From Lamellibrachia columna (lineage: Eukaryota > Annelida > Polychaeta > Sabellida > Siboglinidae), in the NCBI GenBank assembly GCA_963662155.1, contig OY759261.1:6381661-6445660 (forward strand): 64,000 bases of DNA, in the 5' to 3' direction. Of this stretch, positions 23,409 to 33,072 are shown in pieces. Positions within the stretch are counted from its first letter, which is position 1. Every line of letters begins with the position of its first letter. The translations under genes were made by a program, and so were the position numbers. Below the pieces are notes generated by a model. That model did no database searches. It saw only the letters and a program-made list of their open reading frames with translations, and was not told where the DNA came from.

Positions 23409-23660
23409 AGGCACGGTAGTGTAGTGGTTAGTGCTTTACATGACAGAGTACTAAGTTCAAGACCCCGAAGGAGCCAGGAAATGTTTGGTGTAAAAACCTG
23501 GATCTCAAAATTGGGGACCGTGTATCCCTCGTGACTCGGATGACCATGTTAATGTCGGTCCCATCTCATTAATTGGGACGTAAAAGAACCATAGAGGAAG
23601 ACATTTACCCTGGCAGTGCCAGCATATAAAGGTCGGTTTGGCGATAATGTTCTGTAAAAG
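23409..23660 (+). mobile_element. tRNA-derived SINE
   Basis: Head GGCACGGTAGTGTAGTGGTT followed by AGTGC is a good box A, and AAGTTCAAGACCCC a box B. The body contains ATTAATTGGGACGTAAAAGA and GGCAGTGCCAGCATATAAAG. The 3' boundary is uncertain. Confidence 0.7.
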
Positions 23661-24337
23661 ACTGACTAGTTGAATGAGACCTCGAAACACCACACATTTG
23701 TAGTAACCACAACATACAGACTAGACAGTTAATAGAACATTGCCGAGTGCTGGAAACAACTAGAACTAGAACCAGATGTGTTTTCTGTTGGTGGAAATGA
23801 AGCCACCATGATGGCTTGGATTCACTCAGACAGTTGATCACATTGGTTGCTTTTGAGACCAATGATATGATGGGATCTTGTCACCGCTAACAAATTGGGA
23901 TAACTTGGTAGTTCGTAAGTGACTGTCATAGTAACAGTATTTACAAAATGTCAGGATATATATATATATACAACATCGTTACAAAAATGTCCATAAATGC
24001 CTTAGTTGCCAGTCGATATCTTGGAGTCAAACTCTCAGAATTGCGATGTAATATGGGCAATTACTGTAACGTGTAGCGATGCCTTGCCCTTGTATTACAT
24101 AATTTGGGACAATCATAGAAAAGATGCATGACTTTGTCAACAATTGTACGTAATTGTTTGCATGCCGTTGCGGACAACGTACGTAATAACTACAAAGGGT
24201 GATTCGATTGTTCACAGAAAGGATAATAGTGAGGTTTATTTTGAGAAAAACAGTTTTGCTACCCGATCATGGTGTCATGGATGAAGCCCTGAAAGTTTGG
24301 CCCCCGAGATTCATAGCATCTAGGAATAGCACAGCAT
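23661..24337. other. Intron sequence, nothing recognised
   Basis: AT-rich sequence with a short (TA)n run near 23957. No ORF or element I can name. Confidence 0.6.
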
Positions 24338-24396
24338 ACATACATACATACATACATACATACATACATACATACATACATACATACATACATACA
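24338..24396. repeat. (ACAT)n microsatellite
   Basis: About 14 copies of CATA in uninterrupted tandem. Confidence 0.97.
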
Positions 24397-24399
24397 CTT

Positions 24400-24836
24400 G
24401 CTGGATTATAGTAAGACTAGACCAGTTACCCGACGTTGCACGGGAACAATGACAACCAGTGCAAGAGCTTATGACTCCTTGCACTACCCAGTTGCCATGG
24501 CAATGACAACTTTTTGCCCCAAAAATCATGTATAACTGCCGGTTTCATGAAGCAGTTGTGTGTGGACGTTTGATGTAGATTGTATAACTCGTGATCTAAC
24601 TAACTATGATAGAAAACACACATAGCCTTAGACATACTAAGTTACGTAATCTATGTCAAACATCCACATATGTAATATACCCACCCCCGGGGAAATTGTT
24701 TTAGCGTACAAACTTAGAAAAGCATCCCCAAGGGCCCTGCAAGATGTCAACCCTGTACATGAGTAGCTGACGGAGATATGAGGGGACAGACAGACACACA
24801 GACAGACAGAGTCACAAACTACTTTTTTATACAGAT
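24400..24836. repeat. Dispersed interspersed repeat, unexpanded copy
   Basis: Begins near GGATTATAGTAAGACTAGAC and CAGTTACCCGACGTTGCACG, includes GAGCTTATGACTCCTTGCAC, CCCCAAAAATCATG and CAACTGCCG-like words, and ends in GACAGACAGACAGAGTCACA AACTAC TTTTTTATACAGAT. The same succession of words appears at 26545-27985 around the 16-bp array. It ends only about 18 bp before the ERG exon D acceptor. Class not determined; the tail suggests a retroposon 3' end. Confidence 0.7.
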
Positions 24837-24854
24837 GTTTTGTTTTTGCTTCAG

Positions 24855-25307
24855 GTGCTGTCCCTGGGAGCGGACGTTCTCCCGGAGTACAAGCTGCAGT
24901 CCCCACGCATGCATCGGTTCACCATCCTACACTACTCCCCCTTCAAGGCAGTCTGGGACTGGCTCATCCTCATCCTAGTCATCTACACAGCAATCTTCAC
25001 CCCCTACGTCGCTGCCTTCCTCCTCAAAGAGCAGGACGGTGGCTGGCGGTCCACCGCCTCGACTGACAGCATGAGGAGCAAATACGATCGCTACAACGAT
25101 CCACTGACGATTATCGATCTCACTGTCGATATTATGTTCATTATTGACATTCTGATCAATTTTCGGACAACCTATGTTAATAAAAACGACGAGGTGGTCA
25201 GTCATCCGGGAAAGATCGCTGTCCACTACTTCAAGGGCTGGTTCCTCATTGATGTCGTCGCGGCGATACCCTTTGACCTCTTGTTGTTCGGCTCTGACAC
25301 CGATGAG
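24855..25307 (+). CDS. KCNH2/6/7-like (erg): ERG exon D: S1, S2 and S3 of the voltage sensor
   Basis: Acceptor GCTTCAG, donor GTGGGT, 151 codons in phase 0. It opens with [20 protein letters not shown] and [13 protein letters not shown], near-identical to vertebrate ERG. S1 follows ([15 protein letters not shown]), then an extracellular loop ([10 protein letters not shown]...), S2 ([15 protein letters not shown]) with acidic residues that pair with S4 arginines in the family, and S3 ([18 protein letters not shown]). It ends with the short S3-S4 region SDTDE. Confidence 0.98.
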
Positions 25308-26049
25308 GTGGGTTTGTTGTTTTAGTTGTGTCATCTTTAACGGATTTCTCGTTCTAATGCAGTGATGTTTTTTCTTGACTGTCAGTCAGCACAGCACAAT
25401 AGCAATAATGAGCTTTGTTCATTATTTATTGACATTAAAATTTCTACTGTCTTTTGTATAGTTTTTTCTTCACATTGTCAGAGTTTCTTGTATTATTTTA
25501 GATGCAGTATTCAACTTCTGATGTGTTAATTTTTTTAAGGCTGAAAATGTCAATATATTCTTGAACTATTGACGTTATTAACATAGCAGAAGTTGAATAG
25601 TGTATGTATGTCGATTTCACTTGTTCAATAGGCACACACATACAGAGTATCTGAAAAAGGGCAGTGTTTTTCTTGCACAACAAACTTTGCGCCCGTGATA
25701 AAATTATATGTGATGCCAGTGAAATGGTTACTAAATTACAAAAGTACTTACAGAATGTGTGTGGTGAAAATTAAATATGTGTATGAATATATAAAGGGTT
25801 TCAGGACAAAACGTGATAAATCCGTGTATTTTAACTCACGTCTGTGTTTTATCCTATGAACGTAAATGGAAACTTGTAGGTGATATCGGTATATCTTAAG
25901 GATCCAACACCAAAGCAAATTGTAGCTGAAATCTATATTTTATTGCAAATTTAAAATTTCGCCCGTTCAGAAATATCACGTTTTGCCTTAAAACCCTTCA
26001 CATATTTGTGTGTACGTATGTATTTTTATTTATCTTGTACATTTCACAG
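25308..26049. other. Short intron between the S3 and S4 exons
   Basis: AT-rich with no element recognised. Two approximate inverted words (AACGTGATAAATC near 25810 and TCACGTTTTG near 25978; CTTTAAAACCC/GGGTTTC) suggest a small decayed TIR element at about 25795-26000. Confidence 0.4.
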
Positions 26050-26446
26050 ACAACCACATTGATCGGACTTCTCAAAACAGCCCGTCTCTTGCGGTTGGTT
26101 CGAGTCGCGCGTAAAATCGACCGCTACTCTGAATATGGTGCTGCCGTGCTCCTGTTGCTAATGGCGTCGTTCGCGCTGATTGCTCACTGGCTTGCCTGCA
26201 TCTGGTATGCAATCGGCAGTGTCGAAAGACCACGATTAAGCGAACCAAAAATCGGGTGGTTGGATGAATTAAGTAGACAAACCCGTCAGCCATACATTAA
26301 CAACACCGGCGGACCGACCATCAGGTCTAGGTACATCACCGCCCTCTACTTCACATTCAGTAGTCTCACAAGTGTCGGCTTTGGTAACGTGTCACCCAAC
26401 ACCAACTCTGAGAAAGTCTTCTCCATCTGCGTCATGCTTATTGGTT
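26050..26446 (+). CDS. KCNH2/6/7-like (erg): ERG exon E: S4, S5, pore helix and selectivity filter
   Basis: Acceptor TTTCACAG, donor GTGAGT, ending one base into a codon. S4 has [20 protein letters not shown] with regularly spaced basic residues. S5 ([20 protein letters not shown]) is followed by the long ERG-type turret, which contains an Asn-Asn-Thr glycosylation sequon. The pore reads [20 protein letters not shown] rather than the GYG of most potassium channels, and the Ser after NV that underlies fast inactivation in human ERG is present. It ends FSICVMLIG. Confidence 0.99.
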
Positions 26447-26544
26447 GTGAGTATTCACTGCAGTTTTATTCTCAAGCGGTTTTTTACATGTCGCCTTTCT
26501 CTAAACACCAACGGAAACTTCCATCAGCTGTCACTTCAGTTTAA

Positions 26545-27985
26545 TCTATTATATAGAACAAGTCGAGTTGCCCAGCATTGCATGAGAGAAAAGGCAGCCA
26601 ATGCAAGAACCAATGTCTCCTGGCACTAATGTCTCCTGGCACTAATGTCTCCTTGCACTAATGTCTCCTTGCACTAATGTCTCCTGGCACTAATGTCTCC
26701 TTGCACTAATGTCTCCTTGCACTAATGTCTCCTTGCACTAAGGTCTCCTTGCACTAATGTCTCCTTGCACTAATGTCTCCTTGCACTAATGTCTCCTTGC
26801 ACTAATGTCTCCTTGCACTAATGTCTCCTTGCAGTAATGTCTCCTTGCAGTAATGTCTCCTTGCAGTAATGTCTCCTTGCACTAATGTCTCCTGGCACTA
26901 ATGTCTCCTTGCACTAATGTCTCCTTGCACTAATGTCTCCTTGCACTAATGTCTCCCGGCACTAATGTCTCCTTGCACTAATGTCTCCTTGCACTAATGT
27001 CTCCTGGCACTAATGTCTCCTTGCACTAATGTCTCCTGGCACTAATGTCTCCTTGCACTAATGTCTCCTTGCAATAATGTCTCCTTGCAGTAATGTCTCC
27101 TTGCAGTAATGTCTCCTGGCACTAATGTCTCCTTGCACTAATGTCTCCTTGCACTAATGTCTCCTTGCACTAATGTCTCCTTGCACTAATGTCTCCTTGC
27201 ACTAATGTCTCCTTGCACTAATGTCTCCTTGCACTAATGACTCCTTGCACTAATGTCTCCTTGCACTAATGTCTCCTTGCACTAATGTCTCCTTGCACTA
27301 ATGTCTCCTTGCACTAATGACTCCTTGCACTAATGTCTCCTTGCACTAATGTCTCCTTGAACTAATGTCTTCTTGCACTAATGACTCCTTGCACTAATGT
27401 CTCCTTGCACTAATGACTCCTTGCAGTAATGTCTCCTTGCACTAATGTCTCCTTGCACTAATGTCTCCTTGCACTAATGTCTCCTTGCAGTAATGTCTCC
27501 TTGCACTAATGTCTCCTTGCACTAATGTCTCCTTGCACTAATGTCTCCTTGCACTAATGACTCCTTGCACTAATGTCTCCTTGCACTAATGTCTCCTTGC
27601 ACTAATGACTCCTTGCACTACGTAGACAAGTTTAGCAGTGACAATAACAACTTCCCCAAAAATCATATACAACTGCCGATTTCACGAAGCATATGTATTG
27701 CAAGAAGAACATTTGATATAGATCACATAACTCAGAACGATCGTAGTAAACGTGCATAGCATCACAAACAATTGTACGTAACTATAATTGTTCCAAGTTA
27801 CACTACATGAAATGCCCACATGTAAGTTCCTTCATAAGATCTTCACCCCTGGGAATTTCACTATTTTTTAAATGCATCCCATTGGCCCCCAAGCACACTT
27901 ACAGAATACCTCTCTTATACCTACAAAACTGACAGAGATATGCAGGAACAAACAAACATACAAAGGCACAAACTGTTTTATTGTA
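26545..27985. repeat. Dispersed repeat (same family as 24400-24836) split by an internal 16-bp array
   Basis: The left flank reads TATATAGAACAAGTCGAGTT GCCCAGCATTGCATG; the right flank reads AGCAGTGACAATAACAACTT, CCCCAAAAATCATATACAAC and TGCCGATTTCACGAAGC, ending GACAGAGATATGCAGG, CAAAGGCACAAACTG and TTTTATTGTATAGAA. Each block has a counterpart in order in the 24.4-kb copy. Confidence 0.65.
26611..27620. repeat. Minisatellite, 16-bp unit, ~63 copies
   Basis: Unit CTAATGTCTCCTTGCA with CTGGCA, GCAGTAATG and ATGACTCC variants. The distal copies (ATGACTCCTTGCACTA) equal the single-copy word in the unexpanded repeat near 24470. Confidence 0.95.
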
Positions 27986-28139
27986 TAGAAATAATTTCCG
28001 ATTGTGAGAAGTCCAGTGTTATTTGTGTCTCGCCAGTGTTGATGTAGTGATTTATAACTAATGTATTTGACCTATTAAGCGTACTTGCCCTAATTAGCGT
28101 AACCCCCTTTTTAATCAGCAGAATCCATAATTGTAATTT

Positions 28140-28219
28140 GACTAGTGTGGAACAACTGAAAAGTGTCGCCATCTGGTGTTAAACAGTTGGAACCACTTTT
28201 CAGTTGTTCTACACTAGTC
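28140..28219. repeat. Inverted repeat hairpin (26-bp arms) enclosing a CTCF-like motif
   Basis: Left arm 28140-28165 starts GACTAGTGTGGAACAACTG; right arm 28194-28219 ends CAGTTGTTCTACACTAGTC; one mismatch. The 28-nt loop contains TCGCCATCTGGTGTT, whose reverse complement is AACACCAGATGGCGA. Confidence 0.85.
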
Positions 28220-28445
28220 ACCAAATGACACCAGTAGTGTTAAATGGCTACCTTATTGTCTAGAGAAACACATTTTGGTGTATGCTTATAAGAACAGATT
28301 CCTTGACATTTTTTTATGGCCCAATTTTTTTCAAGCTGTCCGCTTATTAAGTTGAATACGGTATATATTTTTTCAGGATAATAAAATTATTAGATAGAAA
28401 ATATTATCCGATCTGAGAACTGCAATGTCATTTGTATATTGCCAG

Positions 28446-28645
28446 CGTTGATGTACGCGAGCATCTTCGGCAACGTGAGTGCCATCATCCAGCGCCTCTA
28501 CTCGGGTACAGCCCGATATCATTCTCAGATGCAGAAGGTCAAGGAGTTCATCCGTTTCCACCAGATCCCGAACCCACTTCGCCAGCGCCTCGAGGAATAC
28601 TTCCAGCATGCCTGGTCCTACACCAATGGTATCGACATGAACCTG
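28446..28645 (+). CDS. KCNH2/6/7-like (erg): ERG exon F: S6 and start of the C-linker
   Basis: The acceptor TTGCCAG completes the split Ser codon of exon E; donor GTAACT. It reads (S)[20 protein letters not shown], with the Tyr and Phe that form the drug-binding site in human ERG S6, then [20 protein letters not shown] and the C-linker stretch [18 protein letters not shown]. Ends in phase 0. Confidence 0.98.
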
Positions 28646-28710
28646 GTAACTATGGCAACCTAGGCTGATTTGAAAATATGTCGATTCGTTCATGCATGCA
28701 TGTGTGCGTA

Positions 28711-29850
28711 TGTAAATGAGACCAGCTCTGGATCATTGTGACACGGACCTGGTGAATGAGACAGTATCTGGATCATTGTGACACGGACCTGGTGAATGAG
28801 ACAGTATCTGGGTCATTGTGACACGGACCTGGTGAATGAGACAGCATCTGGGTCTTTGTGACACGGACCTGGTGAATGAGACAGTATCTGGGTCATTGTG
28901 ACATGAACCTGGTGAATGAAACAGTATCTGGATCATTGTGACATGAACCTGGTGAATGAAACAGTATCTGGGTCATTGTGACACGGACCTGGTGAATGAA
29001 ACAGTATCTGGGTCATTGTGACATGAACCTGGTGAATGAAACAGTATCTGGGTCATTGTGACACGGACCTGGTGAATGAAACAGTATCTGGATCATTGTG
29101 ACATGAACCTGGTGAATGAAACAGTATCTGGATCATTGTGACACGGACCTGGTGAATGAGACAGTATCTGGGTCATTGTGACACGGACCTGGTGAATGAG
29201 ACAGCATCTGGGTCTTTGTGACACGGACCTGGTGAATGAGACAGTATCTGGGTCATTGTGACACGGACCTGGTGAATGAGACAGTATCTGGGTCATTGTG
29301 ACACGGACCTGGTGAATGAGACAGCATCTGGGTCTTTGTGACACGGACCTGGTGAATGAGACAGTATCTGGATCATTGTGACACGAACCTGGTGAATGAA
29401 ACAGTATCTGGATCATTGTGACACGGACCTGGTGAATGAGACAGTATCTGGGTCATTGTGACACGGACCTGGTGAATGAGACAGTATCTGGGTCATTGTG
29501 ACACGGACCTGGTGAATGAGACAGTATCTGGGTCATTGTGACATGGACCTGGTGAATGAAACAGTATCTGGGTCATTGTGACATGGACCTGGTGAATGAG
29601 ACAGTATCTGGGTCATTGTGACACGGACCTGGTGAATGAAACAGTATCTGGGTCATTGTGACACGGACCTGGTGAATGAGACAGCATCTGGGTCTTTGTG
29701 ACACGGACCTGGTGAATGAGACAGTATCTGGGTCATTGTGACATGAACCTGGTGAATGAAACAGTATCTGGATCATTGTGACATGAACCTGGTGAATGAG
29801 ACAGTATCTGGGTCATTGTGACATGAACCTAGTAAATGAGACGGCATCTC
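28711..29850. repeat. Minisatellite, 40-bp unit, ~28 copies, copying an exon/donor junction
   Basis: Unit GTGACACGGACCTGGTGAAT plus GAGACAGTATCTGGGTCATT, with GACATGAACCTGGTGAATGA variants. The word GACATGAACCTGGT is identical to the last 12 bases of ERG exon F plus its GT donor, 70 bp upstream of the array. The rare variant CAGCATCTGGGTCTTTGTG recurs at 28842, 29202, 29322 and 29682, indicating multi-unit duplication. Confidence 0.94.
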
Positions 29851-30557
29851 ATGCTGTTTCTGTGTCTTGTTGTTGTTGATACACAATGCTAAGATATTAT
29901 TGAGATCTAAGGTCATCTTGACACACCTGATAACTAAGGCAGTCTAGGAGTAAGACAGCATCTGTGTCACAATTACGTAGACGCCGTCACTAAGACAATT
30001 GTGAGGTGATGTTACAAGAATTTGCTAACTGTGTCTTCCTGTTGGCTTCCTTAAGTAGCATCTGGGTCATGTTTACAACTATAAATAACATATTTGAATT
30101 GCCATTTCCATCTATTTCTGGCAAGTTGTCCAACCCAATACATGGATGGCAAGCTTGGCACGAGTAGCACCAGTTAAACAGGCATGTGGAACAAATCATA
30201 TTTGTATGGCAATCTTCACTTGTAATCAAATGAATAAAGATGTTGCTGGTGTCGTTATTCTACCAGTGTTGGGAATCAGTTAGTGTTTCTGTAGGAATAG
30301 CTTCTGGACTGACTTTGACAAGCAACAGCTGGTTGAACTAGATGCTGGCAGACACAGAAAGAATACTTTGTTTCCGCAGCGTTGGTTAGATAAAATCAAT
30401 ACATGGTATAGACTTTAAATAAAATATAGGACATTATTTCTGATTATAATTTATAATTATTTCTATTATAATTGTACATGTAATTTAAAGTTTATTTATT
30501 TGTTTTCCTAATAGCATGTCCTGGTATACTTTATTGTTCACCCAGTCCTCTTTGTTC
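29851..30557. other. Intron sequence, nothing recognised
   Basis: No gene or element identified. Confidence 0.6.
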
Positions 30558-31220
30558 CAGGCTTGTTCACAAATGCATGTCAATGCATTTGAATGCAAAT
30601 GTTTCACTTGATTCAAATGTGAATGCAAATGCCATTTTCCAGGAATGCATTCAAATGCAAGTACAAATGTTTTGAGGTCGCATGCAAATGTTTTGGTTAT
30701 ACATTTGCATATGCATTTAAATTAATTTCATATGTTTTGGCTTTATATTAACAGTTTGTTTTGAGTCATTTGTCTGCATTGTTTGATTTGTATCAATGTA
30801 CAGGTAATCTCGGAAGCCATCAACCTATAGACCAGTTGGTCTTTTCATGTTGTATGAATAATACCTCAGGCATTGACCAGTTGACCTACAGAGCACTTTT
30901 TCAAAGAGCACATTATGAAAGTGGATTCATAGGTCAGACAACGATTTCATTATCTGCTGAGGGTACTGCTCACTACAGAGCACTTTTTCCAATGCCATGT
31001 TGTGAACTTGTGAAAGTGAATCTAACAATAATAATTATTCAAAGAATTACGCATGCATTTGATTGTGCATTTGACAAATCAAATGTCTGTGGGTCACATT
31101 CAAATGCAAATGTTTAAGGTACGCATTCAAATGAAAATGCATTAAAAATATTATGAAGGCATTTGAATGCACATTCAAATGCTCAACATTCAAATGCATT
31201 TGCTCTTGTTAACAAGCCTG
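30558..31220. mobile_element. hAT-like non-autonomous transposon with octamer-rich ends
   Basis: The left end CAGGCTTGTTCACAAATGCA and the right end, read inverted, CAGGCTTGTTAACAAGAGCA form the TIR. The flanking 8-mers CTTTGTTC and CTTTTATC agree at six of eight positions, suggesting a decayed 8-bp target duplication. Subterminal regions are packed with CATTTGAATGCAAATG-like words. No transposase is encoded. Confidence 0.7.
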
Positions 31221-31327
31221 CTTTTATCCCATTAAAGCACAAGGCGCCATTATTATTAGTATTTAAATGTTGATAATTTATTTTTATGTTACCAAATGTG
31301 ATGTGTAATTGTATTGTTACTTGGCAG

Positions 31328-31415
31328 GTGCTGAAAGGATTCCCAGACTGTCTGCAAGCTGACATCTGTCTGCATCTCAACAGGAATCTGCTCACAAACT
31401 GCCCCGCCTTCAGAG
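31328..31415 (+). CDS. KCNH2/6/7-like (erg): ERG exon G: C-linker
   Basis: Acceptor TTGGCAG, donor GTAAAC. Reads [20 protein letters not shown], then LLTNCPAFR, matching the ERG C-linker. Ends one base into a Gly codon. Confidence 0.97.
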
Positions 31416-32082
31416 GTAAACTCTTTAACCTCCATGAAACCCCAGGAATAAGGGCATCTGAAAACACAGATGTTTTATACTAAATTATATTGTTTTCATT
31501 GGGGGGGAGGGGGGAGGGAGAGGGGGGAGGGTGGTAGCAGCTGCTTCATTTAGCATCGTATAGTTCTCCTCCTATGCTGCTGAATATCAGACTCCGTGGT
31601 TGTCTATTCCAATGGCCATACTTGTCCAGCTTTCATCTCTTAATGAAACATAGCAGACCTTCTTTGTTAACCCCAGCTTTATCTCTGACCCAGATGTTAG
31701 TCTTTGAATTGAAGTTTTTTAAGATATCGAATGGGTATGAAAATATTGATAGAAATTTTTTTTTTTTATTTAAGAAAGATAACTTGAGGACACAAAGTAA
31801 CACTAGTGAAAGATCAGCATAGATTGGATGTCAGAAAGTACTCGTTCTCACACAGAGAACAATAAATGAATGGAACAAACTATCTACTGATTGTGTGAAT
31901 GCTAGCAGTGTGAATATGTCCTATCTCCGAAGGGCGGGTTACACATAGATGAAAGTTGTTTGAACTCTCGATAAGCCAATGGCTTCCTTGTCCACTTGCC
32001 GTCTCAGCCTTTTATCTTGAATGGCAATCTTGTTCAATATTGTAATACTTCTCGCTGTCAGTCATACCCAATGCATTCACAG
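31416..32082. other. Intron between C-linker and cNBHD exons
   Basis: A G-rich tract of GGGGGGGAGG/GGGGAGGGAGA type at about 31501-31533 is the only notable feature; the rest is unassigned. Acceptor ATTCACAG at 32075-32082. Confidence 0.6.
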
Positions 32083-32247
32083 GAGCAAGCCCAGGCTGTC
32101 TTCGAGCGCTCTCCCTCAAATTCAAAACTACACATGTGCCCCCTGGTGACACATTGGTGCACCATGGAGATGTGCTTGATGCCCTCTACTTCATCTCTCG
32201 GGGTTCCATCGAAATATTGAAAGATGATATCGTCATGGCGATATTAG
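32083..32247 (+). CDS. KCNH2/6/7-like (erg): ERG exon H: cyclic nucleotide-binding homology domain, part 1
   Basis: Phase 1 on both sides. Reads (G)[20 protein letters not shown], then [20 protein letters not shown] and [15 protein letters not shown]. This beta-roll is homologous to cyclic nucleotide-binding domains but in KCNH channels is thought not to bind cAMP strongly; the intrinsic ligand segment lies in the next exon. Confidence 0.97.
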
Positions 32248-32355
32248 GTAAGACTTTGAGACCTTACTCAGGTATAAATCAGAATATCAAATGTGCCATC
32301 ATTTAAACATTTGGCATTTTATACTTTTTGCACTTGTGAGGTTATTTTGTCATTA

Positions 32356-32590
32356 CAGTGGACGCTGCTTAATAGAATCACTTTGGGCCAGAGCAAGTTG
32401 ATTCTATTAAGTGGCTGATTCACTTAATAGAATCCCTTTGGGCAAGGTGATTCTATTAAGTGGCTGATTCACTTAATAGAATCACTTCGGGCCAGAGCAA
32501 GGTGTTTATATTAAGTGGCTGATTCACTTAATAGAATCACTTCGGGCCATAGCAAGTTGATTCTATTAAGCAGCTGATTCACTTAAGCAT
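32356..32590. repeat. Tandem ~59-bp repeat with internal inverted symmetry, ~4 copies
   Basis: Each unit has CTTAATAGAATCACTTYGGG and its mirror TTGATTCTATTAAG around GTGGCTGATTCA, so every unit can fold. The array begins TTA-CAGTGGACGCTGCTT, resembling the CAGTGG... ends of pogo/Tigger-like elements next to a TA. No matching far end is seen. Confidence 0.8.
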
Positions 32591-32865
32591 CATATTTTAA
32601 TACAGCTCCTATAAGGAGTGATTCTGTCGCAGCCAATTTACTAAATCTACTAAACGGCTGATGCAATTCTGTTGTGCTGAGTCCAACGTATTTTAAGGTT
32701 TTTTTGCTTACACAATAGTTATTTAGAACATTTGTAAAATATGATGTGGGCAGCATTTTAAAGCTGACAACATTGTGAAATAAAAAACCACAAAGGAACT
32801 TATTTAACGTTATTTAAAAAGTCATGTGTATCAGATTTCTGTAACAAAATACTGTGTATTGTCAG
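32591..32865. other. Intron remainder
   Basis: AT-rich, ends with acceptor GTATTGTCAG of ERG exon I. Confidence 0.6.
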
Positions 32866-33059
32866 GAAAAGATGACATCTTTGGCGAGAACATTTGTCAA
32901 CACGAGACAATTGGGAAGTCAAGTTACAACGTGCGGGCTTTGACCTACTGTGACCTTCATAAGATTCAACGCGATGATATCCTCGACATACTCGAGATGT
33001 ACCCGGAGTTTGCTGAACAGTTCATTAAGAACCTTGAAGTAACGTTTGATCTCAGAGAT
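32866..33059 (+). CDS. KCNH2/6/7-like (erg): ERG exon I: cNBHD, part 2
   Basis: Reads (G)[60 protein letters not shown] and DLRD before donor GTGAGT. This matches the human ERG segment from GKNDIFGE through [13 protein letters not shown] to FNLRD, including the C-terminal helix. Ends in phase 0. Confidence 0.98.
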
Positions 33060-33072
33060 GTGAGTAAAAAAA

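Noticed and set aside
23409..23475. Functional tRNA gene
   Set aside because: Same reasoning: tRNA-like head of a SINE.
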